A stretch of DNA of 64,000 nt from DATCYX01 sp963714425 (GTDB lineage Bacteria; Chloroflexota; Anaerolineae; Anaerolineales; UBA4823): the NCBI GenBank assembly GCA_963714425.1, contig CAVQOI010000006.1, positions 62,001-126,000 on the forward strand. Direction: 5' to 3'. The translations under genes and the position numbers were made by a program. The notes beneath the pieces were generated by a model. The model searched no databases. It was not told the origin of the DNA and saw only the letters and a list, made by a program, of their open reading frames with translations. Positions 44,446 to 53,289 of the stretch are shown here, piece by piece. Each line of letters opens with the position of its first letter. Within the stretch, counting starts at the first letter, position 1.

Positions 44446-44564
44446 GCAACAGTTTTCGATATTCTTCCCCCTCGCCGCCCCTGGTGGAAGGGAGGGGGAC
44501 CGAGGGGGCGAGTTATATTCCAGATCCCTTGTCTAACCCTATGTGAATAAGAGCAGTCCTCCAG

Positions 44565-44954
44565 CTATCCCTCTTCGTCATCCTCCTCCTCAGCCAGGCT
44601 GGCAGGGATGGCTTCCCCTGCCGCCGGTGAGCTCTGAGCTGCTCTGGCGCGCAGGGCGACCACTTTTTTCCCGGCTACCGTCATCGGTTGCGGGTAGAGG
44701 GTGATCCGCTTGCCGAGCCAATCGTCCGTCTCTTCGCTACAAAGAAAATCAGAAATCTGGTACGCCATGGTACGGTTGAGGACAACTCCCTTGTGTGCCT
44801 CCTTGAAGTAAAGCACCCATTTCTCCACTTCGGGGGCGTTTGCTTGGGGGTGCATTCTCTCTCGGGTTATCTTGGTGATTGTCAGGGTGACCGCCTTGCC
44901 CTGTAGGTCTTCCCCCGTTGCGTAGCGGCGCGGGAACATCTGGTCCAGCTTCAT
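44565..44954 (-). CDS. Conserved-looking protein, unknown (phage-type?)
   Basis: A 129-residue soluble protein: MKLDQMFPRRYATGEDLQ, GKAVTLTITKITRERM, KWVLYFKEAHKGVVLN and DDWLGKRITLYPQPM. I recall similar proteins from prophages and cellular genomes, but with no assigned function. ATG at 44954 was chosen because GGGGAGG lies nine bases upstream. The acidic tail (EEEDDEEG) is notable. It follows the glycosidase gene by 32 bp. Confidence 0.65.
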   Translation of the reverse strand: MKLDQMFPRRYATGEDLQGKAVTLTITKITRERMHPQANAPEVEKWVLYFKEAHKGVVLNRTMAYQISDFLCSEETDDWLGKRITLYPQPMTVAGKKVVALRARAAQSSPAAGEAIPASLAEEEDDEEG

Positions 44955-44986
44955 CGTCGATTGCCTCCCCTTGAATATTTTTCCTG

Positions 44987-46210
44987 CTACCCGAACCTCA
45001 TTCTGAGCACGATTAAAAACACGAACGCCATCGCAGGGGCCATCATTGTGGGCACCCACAGCACACTGGCAAGCTCGAAGAGCGGCTGGCTGGGGGCTGC
45101 CTGCACAGGCTCGGAAACCGCCGCTGCTCCCCGGGCGCTTCCAGGCTCGCCTCCATCGCGGTCAGATCGGTTGCGATGGCAACTCCTGCCTCTGTTCAAC
45201 CCTTGGTTGGCAGTTTCCTCAACCAACCCTTTATTTTCTCCGGAATTAGCCATCTCTGGAGATGCCTGGGCTGGGTTGGCATCGACCGCAGCCTGCTCTG
45301 CATTCAAGGAGACCTCGATCTGGTTCGATTTCGGTTGGGTCGGAACCCCCCCCTTAATGCCCAACGCCTGCGGGATGGGCCGTTCAGAGGCGATGATTGA
45401 TTTGTCCTGGCAAATTAATTGAGTGGATCCACCGCCGTCAAGCATCATGATCTTGTAGGCTCCGAAGCTGCGTAGCACCGAAGCGGCGTCCACCTGGCGG
45501 GCACTGCGCGTCGAGAAGATCAGCACCGTCTCAAAACGCTCATCTCCGTTCTTGTCTACCACGCCTAAGAAGGTGCGACCAACATATTTTTTGATGTTCT
45601 TTGGGGCATCCTCAGCCAGTCCGGCAACAATATTCGGAGCTGATGAGGAGTAAAGCGCCTCTTTGCTAAGCTCGCGGATATCGGCATGGTCATCCCAAAG
45701 CTCAAGCATGAGCTTCTTGCCTTTGAATTGATCCTTGCCATAGCCGTCGCTGACGATCTCCCCTTCTACCTTAAGGGAGAAGGGCAGGCGTGTTGGGCTC
45801 TCCGGCATGTAGAAGAACTGCCCATTCACCACGCAGAAGGGTGTTGCGTGGCTGGAGGCGAAGTCGTTCCAGAACTGTTTGAGTGACCAGGAGTTGATGC
45901 GTGGGTCATCGCCTCCGTATGCTCCCTTTCCCTGGCGTTGTTCCTGTATTGGACCATGCAACAGCTCGATGGCAGCGCCTTCTGAAAAATCGACCACCTG
46001 GACGAAATCGGGCGTGCCGCCTGAATAGTCCTTGCGGTACAGGTCCACACCAAACGTTCTGCTGACCTCATCAAAGCCATCAGGAATGACCAACCCGGAA
46101 GGGCGCATCCCAGGGTTTGCCGGGCTCTGTGCCTCAACAGTCGCGAGAGTAGCTGCTCCCAGAGCGAGCACGGCGATCAAGATGAAGAGCAGGCGTTTGA
46201 GCATTGACAT
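44987..46210 (-). CDS. Exported phosphodiester glycosidase (NAGPA domain)
   Basis: A 407-residue protein with a signal peptide, a NAGPA-like domain and a C-terminal membrane helix. The domain is recognised from TPFCVVNGQFFYMPE, FLGVVDKNGDERFETVLIFS and IMMLDGGGSTQLICQ. The family cleaves phosphodiester-linked sugars, e.g. from glycans of cell envelopes. A long low-complexity region precedes the final helix (about residues 300-370). It lies upstream of the small unknown gene. Confidence 0.85.
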   Translation of the reverse strand: MSMLKRLLFILIAVLALGAATLATVEAQSPANPGMRPSGLVIPDGFDEVSRTFGVDLYRKDYSGGTPDFVQVVDFSEGAAIELLHGPIQEQRQGKGAYGGDDPRINSWSLKQFWNDFASSHATPFCVVNGQFFYMPESPTRLPFSLKVEGEIVSDGYGKDQFKGKKLMLELWDDHADIRELSKEALYSSSAPNIVAGLAEDAPKNIKKYVGRTFLGVVDKNGDERFETVLIFSTRSARQVDAASVLRSFGAYKIMMLDGGGSTQLICQDKSIIASERPIPQALGIKGGVPTQPKSNQIEVSLNAEQAAVDANPAQASPEMANSGENKGLVEETANQGLNRGRSCHRNRSDRDGGEPGSARGAAAVSEPVQAAPSQPLFELASVLWVPTMMAPAMAFVFLIVLRMRFG

Positions 46211-46398
46211 TTTTATTGAACAAGATCAAGAAGGAATATATGCAACCCAGTTAATGGAGCATGGCAATTTTATCAAAGGTATCGATAATATTATAGCACA
46301 ATTGTTCTAATTTGCAAGGAGGTTAATCAAATCTTTACAGATTTACTGGTGTTCCATTTAGTTGCAATATATATGCCGGGTGGAGATTATTAATAACG

Positions 46399-46443
46399 CA
46401 AGTGGGATCGCAATGGCGGCATCCGCCATTGCGATCCCACTTG
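46399..46443. repeat. Perfect 21-bp inverted repeat
   Basis: Arms 46399-46419 and 46423-46443 are exact complements around a 3-base loop CAT. No T-run. It lies in the 280-bp gap between the glycosidase start and the end of the Yip1-like gene, where nothing else is seen. Confidence 0.85.
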
Positions 46444-46491
46444 GAGGTTGAGACCCCGCTTCCTATCTATGCTAAGAAGCGGTTGGGAGTT

Positions 46492-47010
46492 TTATTGCCC
46501 AGTGATCGCGCCCGCGAATCCCAAGACTATGCCGATGGCGACGTAGCCAATGATCAGAACGATAAAACCGATCAGGGCAGTCAAGAAGGCTTTGCTGTTG
46601 TCCAGGTCCAATCCCTGCCGGATGGCAATGAAGCCGGCAATCAGGCTCCAGATCCCGCCAACCAGAGCACCCAGGCAGGGTATGATCGCCAGCAGTTGCG
46701 GAGCCTGGGCAAAACCGATTACACGCAGCATTTCGCCCATGGTGGCTTTTCCGCCGAACACCGATGTGCCCACACCATAGGAAACAGCCGACCACAGTAG
46801 CCAGCCAAAGATTGCCCAAATGAGTGAGCTGATGAAAGTCGAGACAAAATTGCCATTCTGCATGCTGGCTCCGATCCCGCTCCCTAATCCGGTCAGCACC
46901 GCAACCAGCGCAACAACCAGCACTGCCTGACCCGTGGCGGATTCGTCATGCTCGATTTCCTCGAAGGTGTTGATATCTAACTTGAACACGCCAATGATTC
47001 GTTTAATCAT
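46492..47010 (-). CDS. Yip1/DUF1282-like membrane protein
   Basis: A 172-residue membrane protein with about five helices. The start MIKRIIGVFKLDINTFEEIEHD at 47010 is preceded by GGAGG. The pattern of a short soluble N-terminus, then helices with LRVIGFAQAPQLLAIIPCLG, matches the Yip1-domain family. Role unknown. Confidence 0.75.
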   Translation of the reverse strand: MIKRIIGVFKLDINTFEEIEHDESATGQAVLVVALVAVLTGLGSGIGASMQNGNFVSTFISSLIWAIFGWLLWSAVSYGVGTSVFGGKATMGEMLRVIGFAQAPQLLAIIPCLGALVGGIWSLIAGFIAIRQGLDLDNSKAFLTALIGFIVLIIGYVAIGIVLGFAGAITGQ

Positions 47011-47205
47011 TAGAGTTCCTCCTCTCACTCAGTTAACCCCCCATAACGGAGAAAGATACAGATCCGCTGTACCTGCGCCTTTGTCCAGGTATGAACTAGC
47101 CGTTTGGCGGATGCGCACGCGGCGAAAAGCTCCTATACTCTTAATCGCCGGTTTAATTACCGGGTGAATACGATAACGTAGACAATACTTTAATGGAGGG
47201 TACTC

Positions 47206-48117
47206 ATGTCCAATGAAAACAATCCCCTGACCGCTCTTTCAGACGCGATGGCGGACGCTGTCGCCCGCGCCGGTTCGGGAACAGTTATGGTGAACGCTCG
47301 GCGGCGCTTCCCGGCTAGCGGCATTGCCTATGCCAAAAATATGATCCTGACTGCCGACCATGTTGTCGAGCGTGATGATGATATCAATATACTCCTGCCA
47401 GATGGCAGTGAGATGAAAGCCAGCCTGGTGGGGCGCGACCCCGGCAATGACCTGGCTGTGCTCAAGGTGGCTGGCGCTTCGCTGTCGGTTGCTGAGTCCG
47501 CGCCATCAGACGCCCGCGTGGGCCAGCTGGTCCTGGCGCTGGGGCGGCCTACATCCGAAGGCATCCAGGCCAGCCTGGGGATCGTCAGCGCCATTGGCGG
47601 ACCGGTTCGCACCGGACGTGGCGGCTTGCTCGACCGCTATTTGCGCACCGACGCTACACCCTACCCCGGTTTTTCTGGCGGGCCTCTGGTGGATACCGCT
47701 GGTCGTGTGATCGGGGTGAACACCTCGGGTCTGGCGCACGGTGCTTCGTTGGCTATCCCTGTCAGCCTGGCCTGGCAGATAGCCGGCGTCCTGGCAAAAC
47801 ACGGGCGTGTGCGCCGCGGTTTCCTGGGGGTTCGCAGCCAGCCGGTGTCCATTCAGGGAGCACAGCAGAAAGCATTGGACCGAGAGCAGTCCACTGGCTT
47901 GCTGCTTGTCGGTGTAGAAGAGGATAGTCCTGCGGGAGCCGCTGGGCTGCTGGTGGGCGATATTATTGTCGCTATTGCCGGCGAACCGGTTTCTGACCCG
48001 GACCAGCTCTTGGCGTCTCTGGTAGGCGATGCGGTCGGTAAAGCCATACAGGTGCAGGTTCTGCGCGGCGGTCAGGCCAAGACAATCAAGGTTACAATTG
48101 GTGAACGCAAAGAGTAG
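47206..48117 (+). CDS. Trypsin-like serine protease with PDZ (HtrA/DegP family)
   Basis: A 303-residue protein with an HtrA-type protease domain and one PDZ domain. Catalytic triad: His in TADHVVERDDD, Asp in DPGNDLAVLKVA, Ser in YPGFSGGPLVD. The PDZ domain is about residues 200-300 (GLLLVGVEEDSPAGAAGLLVGDIIVAI). No signal peptide or membrane helix is visible, unlike most HtrA proteins. It precedes a second protease and a regulator; GGAGGG lies upstream of its ATG. Confidence 0.88.
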   Translation: MSNENNPLTALSDAMADAVARAGSGTVMVNARRRFPASGIAYAKNMILTADHVVERDDDINILLPDGSEMKASLVGRDPGNDLAVLKVAGASLSVAESAPSDARVGQLVLALGRPTSEGIQASLGIVSAIGGPVRTGRGGLLDRYLRTDATPYPGFSGGPLVDTAGRVIGVNTSGLAHGASLAIPVSLAWQIAGVLAKHGRVRRGFLGVRSQPVSIQGAQQKALDREQSTGLLLVGVEEDSPAGAAGLLVGDIIVAIAGEPVSDPDQLLASLVGDAVGKAIQVQVLRGGQAKTIKVTIGERKE

Positions 48118-48178
48118 AGACATCTCGGTGGGGCGCATTAGCCCCCGGATGGATCGTCCTGGAGTACCAGATTCAACC

Positions 48179-48847
48179 ATGAACGCTTTAGAGTTATCCG
48201 ATCGTGTCGCCGGCGCTCTGGCAGCCACTGCCCGGACTGTCCAGCGCAGCCTGGTGGTTGTCCAAAACGGGCGTCAGGGTGCAGGGGCAGGTGTGGTCTG
48301 GCGCAGCGCCGGATACATTATTACCAATCATCACGTCGTCGCCCAGCATCGAGGCTTCTTTGGGCGTAGAAGAGGTCACCGTGTAGCTGCAAAATCCTAT
48401 CGAGTGACCCTGCCAGATGGCCGTGAGCTTCCAGCGCAGGTGGTCGCCGAAGAGCCTGAGCTGGACCTGGCGCTGCTGAAGATTGATGCCCAGGATCTTC
48501 ACCCGGCGCCGGTTGCCGACTCGCGTGGGCTGCAGGTTGGACAGATTGTGCTGGCGGTGGGTCATCCATGGGGGCAGAGAAATGCTGTCACCGCAGGGAT
48601 CATCAGCGGCTTAAGTACTGCCCAAACGCAAGGTCCGGCGGGAGCAGGCCGCTCCGTGCCCATCATCCGCTCTGATGTCACCCTGGCGCCCGGTAACTCC
48701 GGCGGGCCGATGGTGAACGCCACCGGCGGCGTGGTTGGGATAAACACCATGGTCGTGGGCGGGGACCTGGGCGTAGCAATTCCCAGCTACGAAGTGGACG
48801 CTTTTGTTCGGCGAGCCTTGGATGGAGGCAAAGAGGCGGTGGTGTGA
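48179..48847 (+). CDS. Second trypsin-like serine protease (no PDZ)
   Basis: A 222-residue protease domain without PDZ: His in IITNHHVVAQH, Asp in LDLALLKID, Ser in APGNSGGPMVN. The ORF could extend upstream into the PDZ gene, but ATG at 48179 gives a clean start. It overlaps the regulator gene by 4 bases (GTGA). Probable partner of the HtrA-like protease, in one operon. Confidence 0.82.
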   Translation: MNALELSDRVAGALAATARTVQRSLVVVQNGRQGAGAGVVWRSAGYIITNHHVVAQHRGFFGRRRGHRVAAKSYRVTLPDGRELPAQVVAEEPELDLALLKIDAQDLHPAPVADSRGLQVGQIVLAVGHPWGQRNAVTAGIISGLSTAQTQGPAGAGRSVPIIRSDVTLAPGNSGGPMVNATGGVVGINTMVVGGDLGVAIPSYEVDAFVRRALDGGKEAVV

Positions 48848-49467
48848 TTCGAGTCGCCATTGTGGCTCAGGCAGCGGCTTTACGCCTGGGATTGCATAGC
48901 CTGCTGGGTGATGGCGAAGCCGTGGAGGTGGTTGCTGAGGCCGCTTTCATCACCGAGCTTGAGATTCCATTACATGAGATTGACGTGCTGGTCCTGGCCT
49001 CGCCGCTCCTGCCTGTTGACCTGAGAGATTTGCTTGAGATCGATGGCGCGCCGGCGCTTCTTCTGCTCAGCGAGGGTGAGCGCGCCTCGACAGCGCTCGC
49101 CGGACTGGCAAGCGCTTGGGGCGCTTTGCCTTTGGACGCCAGCGCTGAGGAGCTTGTGGCGGCAGTTTCTGCTTTGCACCAGGGGCTGATAGTGGTAGCG
49201 CCTGCGCTGGCGGAGCCGGCTCTTCAGCGAGTGCTCGGCATGCAAGCTGGGGATGTAGAGGCCCTGGCAGCGCCGCTCACCGAGCGCGAATTGGAGGTGC
49301 TGCAGTTGCTGGCTCAGGGCATGGCGAACAAGCAGATCGCTCACTCGCTGAGCATCAGCGAGCACACCGTGAAGTTTCACGTCTCGGCGATCTACTCCAA
49401 ATTGGGGGCGACCAACCGCACGGAGGCAGTTCGGTTAGGGGTCCAGCAAGGATTGGTAATTTTATGA
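48844..49467 (+). CDS. LuxR-type regulator with degenerate receiver
   Basis: A 207-residue protein with an N-terminal receiver-like domain and a C-terminal LuxR helix-turn-helix (LTERELEVLQLLAQGMANKQIAHSLSISEHTVKFHVSAIYSKL). In the receiver part, the acidic pair after strand 1 is replaced (VAIVAQAAALRLGL) and the phosphoacceptor position reads VLVLASPLL, without Asp. It should be a phosphorylation-independent regulator. The GTG start overlaps the protease stop. Confidence 0.83.
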   Translation: MIRVAIVAQAAALRLGLHSLLGDGEAVEVVAEAAFITELEIPLHEIDVLVLASPLLPVDLRDLLEIDGAPALLLLSEGERASTALAGLASAWGALPLDASAEELVAAVSALHQGLIVVAPALAEPALQRVLGMQAGDVEALAAPLTERELEVLQLLAQGMANKQIAHSLSISEHTVKFHVSAIYSKLGATNRTEAVRLGVQQGLVIL

Positions 49468-49686
49468 GGTTCTTCCACTCAAGTCTTTGGTTCAGTGATC
49501 AATCGAAAGATTATTGAAAACCCAGGAAAATAATCCTGCGAGGCGGACGCCAGCCCACCGAAGCTGCCTGGTGACACCTTGCGTGGGGGATTGCTTCGGA
49601 ACCCCTAGGGGACTTCTTTGCCATGACCTCCCCTGAGATCATATTTCGAATATCTACGCAGTCTTTTGGGAGGGTATAATGATGGT

Positions 49687-49902
49687 GTGGCCAATTCAGA
49701 GTATGTTGCTTTTCGGAATCGATGGGAAGCTGTAAAAAAAATCGAGATAGTGGAAGCACAAACCGCTACCGTCGAATTGCGCTGGAAACAACTCAATGGA
49801 ATTCTTCGCCTGGCAAGGGGATTGAACTTGCGTCTCGACTCTTCTGATGATTCGGAGTTTATTGTCTTCGAACGTTGGGTTAAGTTAAGGGAGGCAGGTT
49901 GA
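49687..49902 (+). CDS. Small partner of a nucleotidyltransferase, unknown
   Basis: About 71 residues: VANSEYVAFRNRWEAVKKIE, then a helical segment with LRWKQLNGILRLARGLNL. GTG at 49687 is taken as start because TATAAT at 49675-49680 predicts a transcript starting about there, i.e. near-leaderless translation. It overlaps the nucleotidyltransferase gene by 4 bases. Such small partners often pair with a nucleotidyltransferase in toxin-antitoxin-like systems. Confidence 0.6.
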   Translation: MANSEYVAFRNRWEAVKKIEIVEAQTATVELRWKQLNGILRLARGLNLRLDSSDDSEFIVFERWVKLREAG

Positions 49903-50471
49903 AAACCCCAGATGAGCTCTCGCCACTCCTGGAACCATTATCTGCCTTACAAAAACTGATCTCACATTTTGGCGAACGGGGCATCATCATAGGGGGAATC
50001 GCCGCCAGTCTTCTAGGCAAGCCCCGCTTAACAGCAGATATCGATGCATTAATCCTCTTACGGACAGAAGAAATACATGAGTTGATTTCAGTAGCTCAGG
50101 GGGAAGGGCTGACAACAAGGATCGATAACGCAGCGGAATTTGCGCGCAAGAATCGCGTACTATTACTCACCCACCAAGCCAGTATGACGAATATTGATAT
50201 TTCTTTAGGTCTATTACCATTTGAGGAAGAAGCGGTTGCCCGAAGTTTGGTTTTTGATGCTTCTGGGATATCCATACGCTTGCCTACCCCGGAGGATCTA
50301 ATCATCTTTAAGGCGGTTGCTCACCGTCAGAAAGACCTGATGGATATCGAATCCATTATCGAGAGTCACCCTGATCTAGATCAGGAGCGCATTGAGAATT
50401 GGGTAAAACAATTTGCAGACGCTTTGGATATGCCTGAGATTTGGGATGATCTCGCAGATCTGCTTATGTAA
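49899..50471 (+). CDS. Nucleotidyltransferase (AbiEii/DUF6036-like)
   Basis: A 190-residue protein of the nucleotidyltransferase fold: GERGIIIGGIAASLLGKPRLTADIDALI with the G-G and DxD pattern, then ISIRLPTPEDLIIFKAVAHRQKDLMDIESII. The start is TTG at 49899 with GGGAGGCAGG upstream. Such enzymes add nucleotides to tRNA or protein partners in some toxin-antitoxin systems; here that is an inference from the two-gene arrangement. Confidence 0.78.
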   Translation: MKTPDELSPLLEPLSALQKLISHFGERGIIIGGIAASLLGKPRLTADIDALILLRTEEIHELISVAQGEGLTTRIDNAAEFARKNRVLLLTHQASMTNIDISLGLLPFEEEAVARSLVFDASGISIRLPTPEDLIIFKAVAHRQKDLMDIESIIESHPDLDQERIENWVKQFADALDMPEIWDDLADLLM

Positions 50472-50532
50472 TGTATTGAAATTCAATCAGTGAGGATAGA
50501 CAATTTCTTGAGTACTCACATGGTTAAAATCG

Positions 50533-50556
50533 GAGGCCCCGGCTTGCCGGGGCCTC
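50533..50556 (-). terminator. Terminator of hsp20
   Basis: GAGGCCCCGG / CCGGGGCCTC, 10-bp stem with a CTTG loop, 7 bp after the hsp20 stop. A modest T-rich stretch lies on the minus strand side; on the plus side TCTTATTTAATT follows, so it may serve both directions. Confidence 0.7.
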
Positions 50557-50562
50557 TCTTAT

Positions 50563-51057
50563 TTAATTGTTGCTTGCGATCTCTTTCGCTTTGCCTTCGA
50601 TCACCTTGGGTGTCTCAACTTTGCTGACGGTTATGCGCTTGGGCTTGACCTCTTCGGTCTTGGGTAGGTGTAAGCTGAGCACGCCGGCCTCGAAGCGGGC
50701 CTGGATGGCGTCCGACTGCACATGCGTGGGCAGGGTCAGCCTGCGGGTGAAGCTGCCATAGCGGCGCTCGCGCAGGTGATAAAGTACGCCCTCTTTCTCC
50801 TCTTCACCTTTGAACTCGCCCTTGAGGGTCAAGGTCTTGCCGCTGAAGGTGATATCCAGGTCATCTGGGTTGATGCCCGGCAGCGAGGCTCTGACAACGT
50901 ACTCGTCATCGGTCTCGGCGACGTCCAGGGCCAACTCGTCTGAAAGCGACTCCCACTCCCAGGAAGGGCCAAAGTAAGCGTCGTTGAAGAGCCGGTCCAG
51001 AGTGCTGCGCAACGACATCATTTCGCGGAAAGGATCTCTACGGGTAATGTTGAACAT
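50563..51057 (-). CDS. Small heat-shock protein Hsp20
   Basis: A 164-residue alpha-crystallin-domain chaperone that holds unfolding proteins. The core contains VVRASLPGINPDDLDITFSGKTLTLKG and FTRRLTLPTHVQ, with the final GVLSLHLPKTEE. AGGAGGT lies ahead of the ATG. A short hairpin in the leader just upstream of the ribosome site could modulate translation with temperature. Confidence 0.93.
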   Translation of the reverse strand: MFNITRRDPFREMMSLRSTLDRLFNDAYFGPSWEWESLSDELALDVAETDDEYVVRASLPGINPDDLDITFSGKTLTLKGEFKGEEEKEGVLYHLRERRYGSFTRRLTLPTHVQSDAIQARFEAGVLSLHLPKTEEVKPKRITVSKVETPKVIEGKAKEIASNN

Positions 51058-51070
51058 AGCTACCTCCTTT

Positions 51071-51095
51071 GCTGATCGCTCCTGAACGGATCAGC
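51071..51095 (-). promoter_or_regulatory. Leader hairpin upstream of hsp20 ribosome site
   Basis: GCTGATC / GATCAGC, 7-bp stem with an 11-base loop containing partly paired TCC/GGA, directly before the AGGAGGT site. A thermometer-like role is possible, but the ribosome site itself is not in the stem. Confidence 0.3.
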
Positions 51096-51206
51096 TTGAT
51101 ACATTAGCATCTTAAACCATAGATGTCAGAAGAAGATAGGAGGAATATATGAAGATTGTAAAAAAATACCCTTGTGGTCGCGGCGAGATTATAGCAAAAT
51201 GAATTT

Positions 51207-52649
51207 GTGTTGATATCTGTAATCAGACCAGGCTTCAGGCAGGTCGGCGGGATCTCGTTCCTCGCAGGCGCGGCGATGCTGGCTTGCTTTGTCGGGATTT
51301 CCCGGCTACCCAGCTTGCGTGGTGAGCACATGGCGTCTTATTTGAGCTTTTTTATGCTCGCCGGGTTAGCCTGCACCATAGCAGGCTTGCGTATGCGCCG
51401 CGACAGCCTACCCGTGGCTATCCTCTGGGGGTTTGCCATCCTGTTCCGTCTGCTGCTGCTGGCAAATACTCCCAGCCTCTCGGACGATGTCTACCGCTAT
51501 ATCTGGGATGGGCACCTCTTGAGCCAGGGGGTGAACCCCTATTCAGAGCCCGTTGACTCGCTCGAGCTATTGAGCTACGACATTCCTACGCGCCAGATGG
51601 TGAACCATGCCTGGATGGCTTCCCCCTACCTGCCAGTCGCCCAGGTGTATTTCGCCGTCATCACCCGCATTGCCCCGCGCAGCGCCGTTGCCTTTCAGGT
51701 AGGGGCTTTAGCCATGGATTTGCTGACCGGCTGGCTGGTCATGGCAACCCTGGCGAAGCTGGGTTTGCCCCGCCAGGCAGCCTTGCTCTATCTGTGGAAT
51801 CCATTGGTCGTGGTGGAGTTTGCCCATGGCGCCCATGTTGATGTGCTGATGCTGTGCCTGACCATGGCGGCGCTGTTAATCGCCGTATCAGGCTCCAACT
51901 CACCGCATCACCAGTGGGCTTCAGCGTTGTGCCTGGGGGCGGCGACTCTGACCAAGCCGCTGCCAGTGCTTCTGGTGCCCTTGCTGCTTTCTCGTTGGAG
52001 ATGGCGGGGGTTGGCAGTTTATGTGCTCACGATCACCAGCGCTTGCGCCCTTTTTGCCGCAGGTGCTGGATGGGGGTTGGTGGGAGAGCTGGATGGCAGG
52101 GGCGTATTCGGCGCGCTGCGCATCTACGCCAGCTATTGGAACTACAACGGCAGCCTGTACCATTGGCTGGAAGTATGGCTGAGCGGCTACCCCAGCCCGG
52201 GGGCAGTGCCGCCGCAGGTCGCCGGTGAGGCGACCGTACGCATCCTGCGCGCCATCACTGGGGGGATGACCCTGCTGGCAGCTCTTGGCGCAGGCTTGGC
52301 TACGCAGAGGAATTTAGACGATCGCAGGCTGGCAAGATTGGTATGGATCCCTTTTGGGACTTACCTTCTGCTGGCGCATACTCTCCATCCCTGGTACGTA
52401 ACCCTGGTCCTGCCGTTCCTACCCTTCCTGGTTGCTGGTGCTGCAGAGCATTCCTCCCACAGCCGCTTCGTCTGGCCATGGCTGTACTTCTCGATTGCGG
52501 TCGGGTTGTCTTACGTCACCTATCTCGATCCGCAGAACCCGCGCGAGTTCGACCTTGTCCGTCAGGTTGAATACTTCCCTCTTTATTTTGGTTTGGCATG
52601 GGCAGCCTGGCCATATGTTTGGCGGAGGGTGAGAATAAAACTTCAATAA
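51207..52649 (+). CDS. Membrane mannosyltransferase-like glycosyltransferase
   Basis: A 480-residue polytopic GT-C enzyme, about ten or more helices. SLSDDVYRYIWDGHLLSQGVNPY is the signature of mycobacterial-type alpha-mannosyltransferases (GT87/MptA-like), with the DD pair likely binding the polyprenyl-phosphate donor's metal. The start is TTG at 51207. It is followed by DoxX and a GT2 gene. Confidence 0.83.
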   Translation: MLISVIRPGFRQVGGISFLAGAAMLACFVGISRLPSLRGEHMASYLSFFMLAGLACTIAGLRMRRDSLPVAILWGFAILFRLLLLANTPSLSDDVYRYIWDGHLLSQGVNPYSEPVDSLELLSYDIPTRQMVNHAWMASPYLPVAQVYFAVITRIAPRSAVAFQVGALAMDLLTGWLVMATLAKLGLPRQAALLYLWNPLVVVEFAHGAHVDVLMLCLTMAALLIAVSGSNSPHHQWASALCLGAATLTKPLPVLLVPLLLSRWRWRGLAVYVLTITSACALFAAGAGWGLVGELDGRGVFGALRIYASYWNYNGSLYHWLEVWLSGYPSPGAVPPQVAGEATVRILRAITGGMTLLAALGAGLATQRNLDDRRLARLVWIPFGTYLLLAHTLHPWYVTLVLPFLPFLVAGAAEHSSHSRFVWPWLYFSIAVGLSYVTYLDPQNPREFDLVRQVEYFPLYFGLAWAAWPYVWRRVRIKLQ

Positions 52650-52791
52650 AACGAGTGATTTTAAACGAAAACAGCAGGTTTGTATACTATACTCTAGAAC
52701 ACCGTGTGTATCAATCCGTGGTAAGAATGCGCAGGTTTGAACCGTCAATAAATCAGGTTTCAAAGATAGACAAGAGATGGAGGGTGATTTT

Positions 52792-53286
52792 ATGGGTACA
52801 GTCTTCAAGGAAACGCAAACGAGAGCGCCTCTGGGATGGATTGCAGCGTTGCGTATCGTGGTCGGGGTGATGATCTTGACAACATGGTTCAGCAACATGA
52901 TGAAAGGATTTTATACCCCCGAAGGATTGTTAGATTTCTTCACGCATGTTTTCCCTCAATCCGAGAACCCGCTCGGATGGTACGCGGCGTTCATTAATAA
53001 TGTAATCCTGCCGATCCGGGGCGTGTTCGCGCCCTTCCAGCTGGTTGCCGAATTTGCCCTGGGGATTGCCCTCCTCCTCGGCGCCTTCACACCGCTCTTC
53101 AGCTTGGCAGGCATCTTCTTTCTGCTCAATACGTTCTTTGCCACCTATGGGCACGACTGGCCCTGGGCTTATGGGTTGCCAATTGCCATCCTGGGAGTGA
53201 CTTTCCTGACGCGCGCTGGTAGGGCGCTGGGGATCGACGCGGCCCTGCTCACACGTTTTGGAGAGCGCGGGCGTCTGCTTTGGTAA
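52792..53286 (+). CDS. DoxX/DoxD-family membrane protein
   Basis: A 164-residue protein with four helices: LRIVVGVMILTTWFSNMM, PLGWYAAFINNVILPI, LVAEFALGIALLLGAFTPLFSLAG, and a final helical segment. The family includes the small subunit of thiosulphate:quinone oxidoreductase. ATG at 52792 preceded by GGAGGG. It lies 3 bp before the glycosyltransferase gene, so a shared operon is likely. Confidence 0.8.
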   Translation: MGTVFKETQTRAPLGWIAALRIVVGVMILTTWFSNMMKGFYTPEGLLDFFTHVFPQSENPLGWYAAFINNVILPIRGVFAPFQLVAEFALGIALLLGAFTPLFSLAGIFFLLNTFFATYGHDWPWAYGLPIAILGVTFLTRAGRALGIDAALLTRFGERGRLLW

Positions 53287-53289
53287 GCT

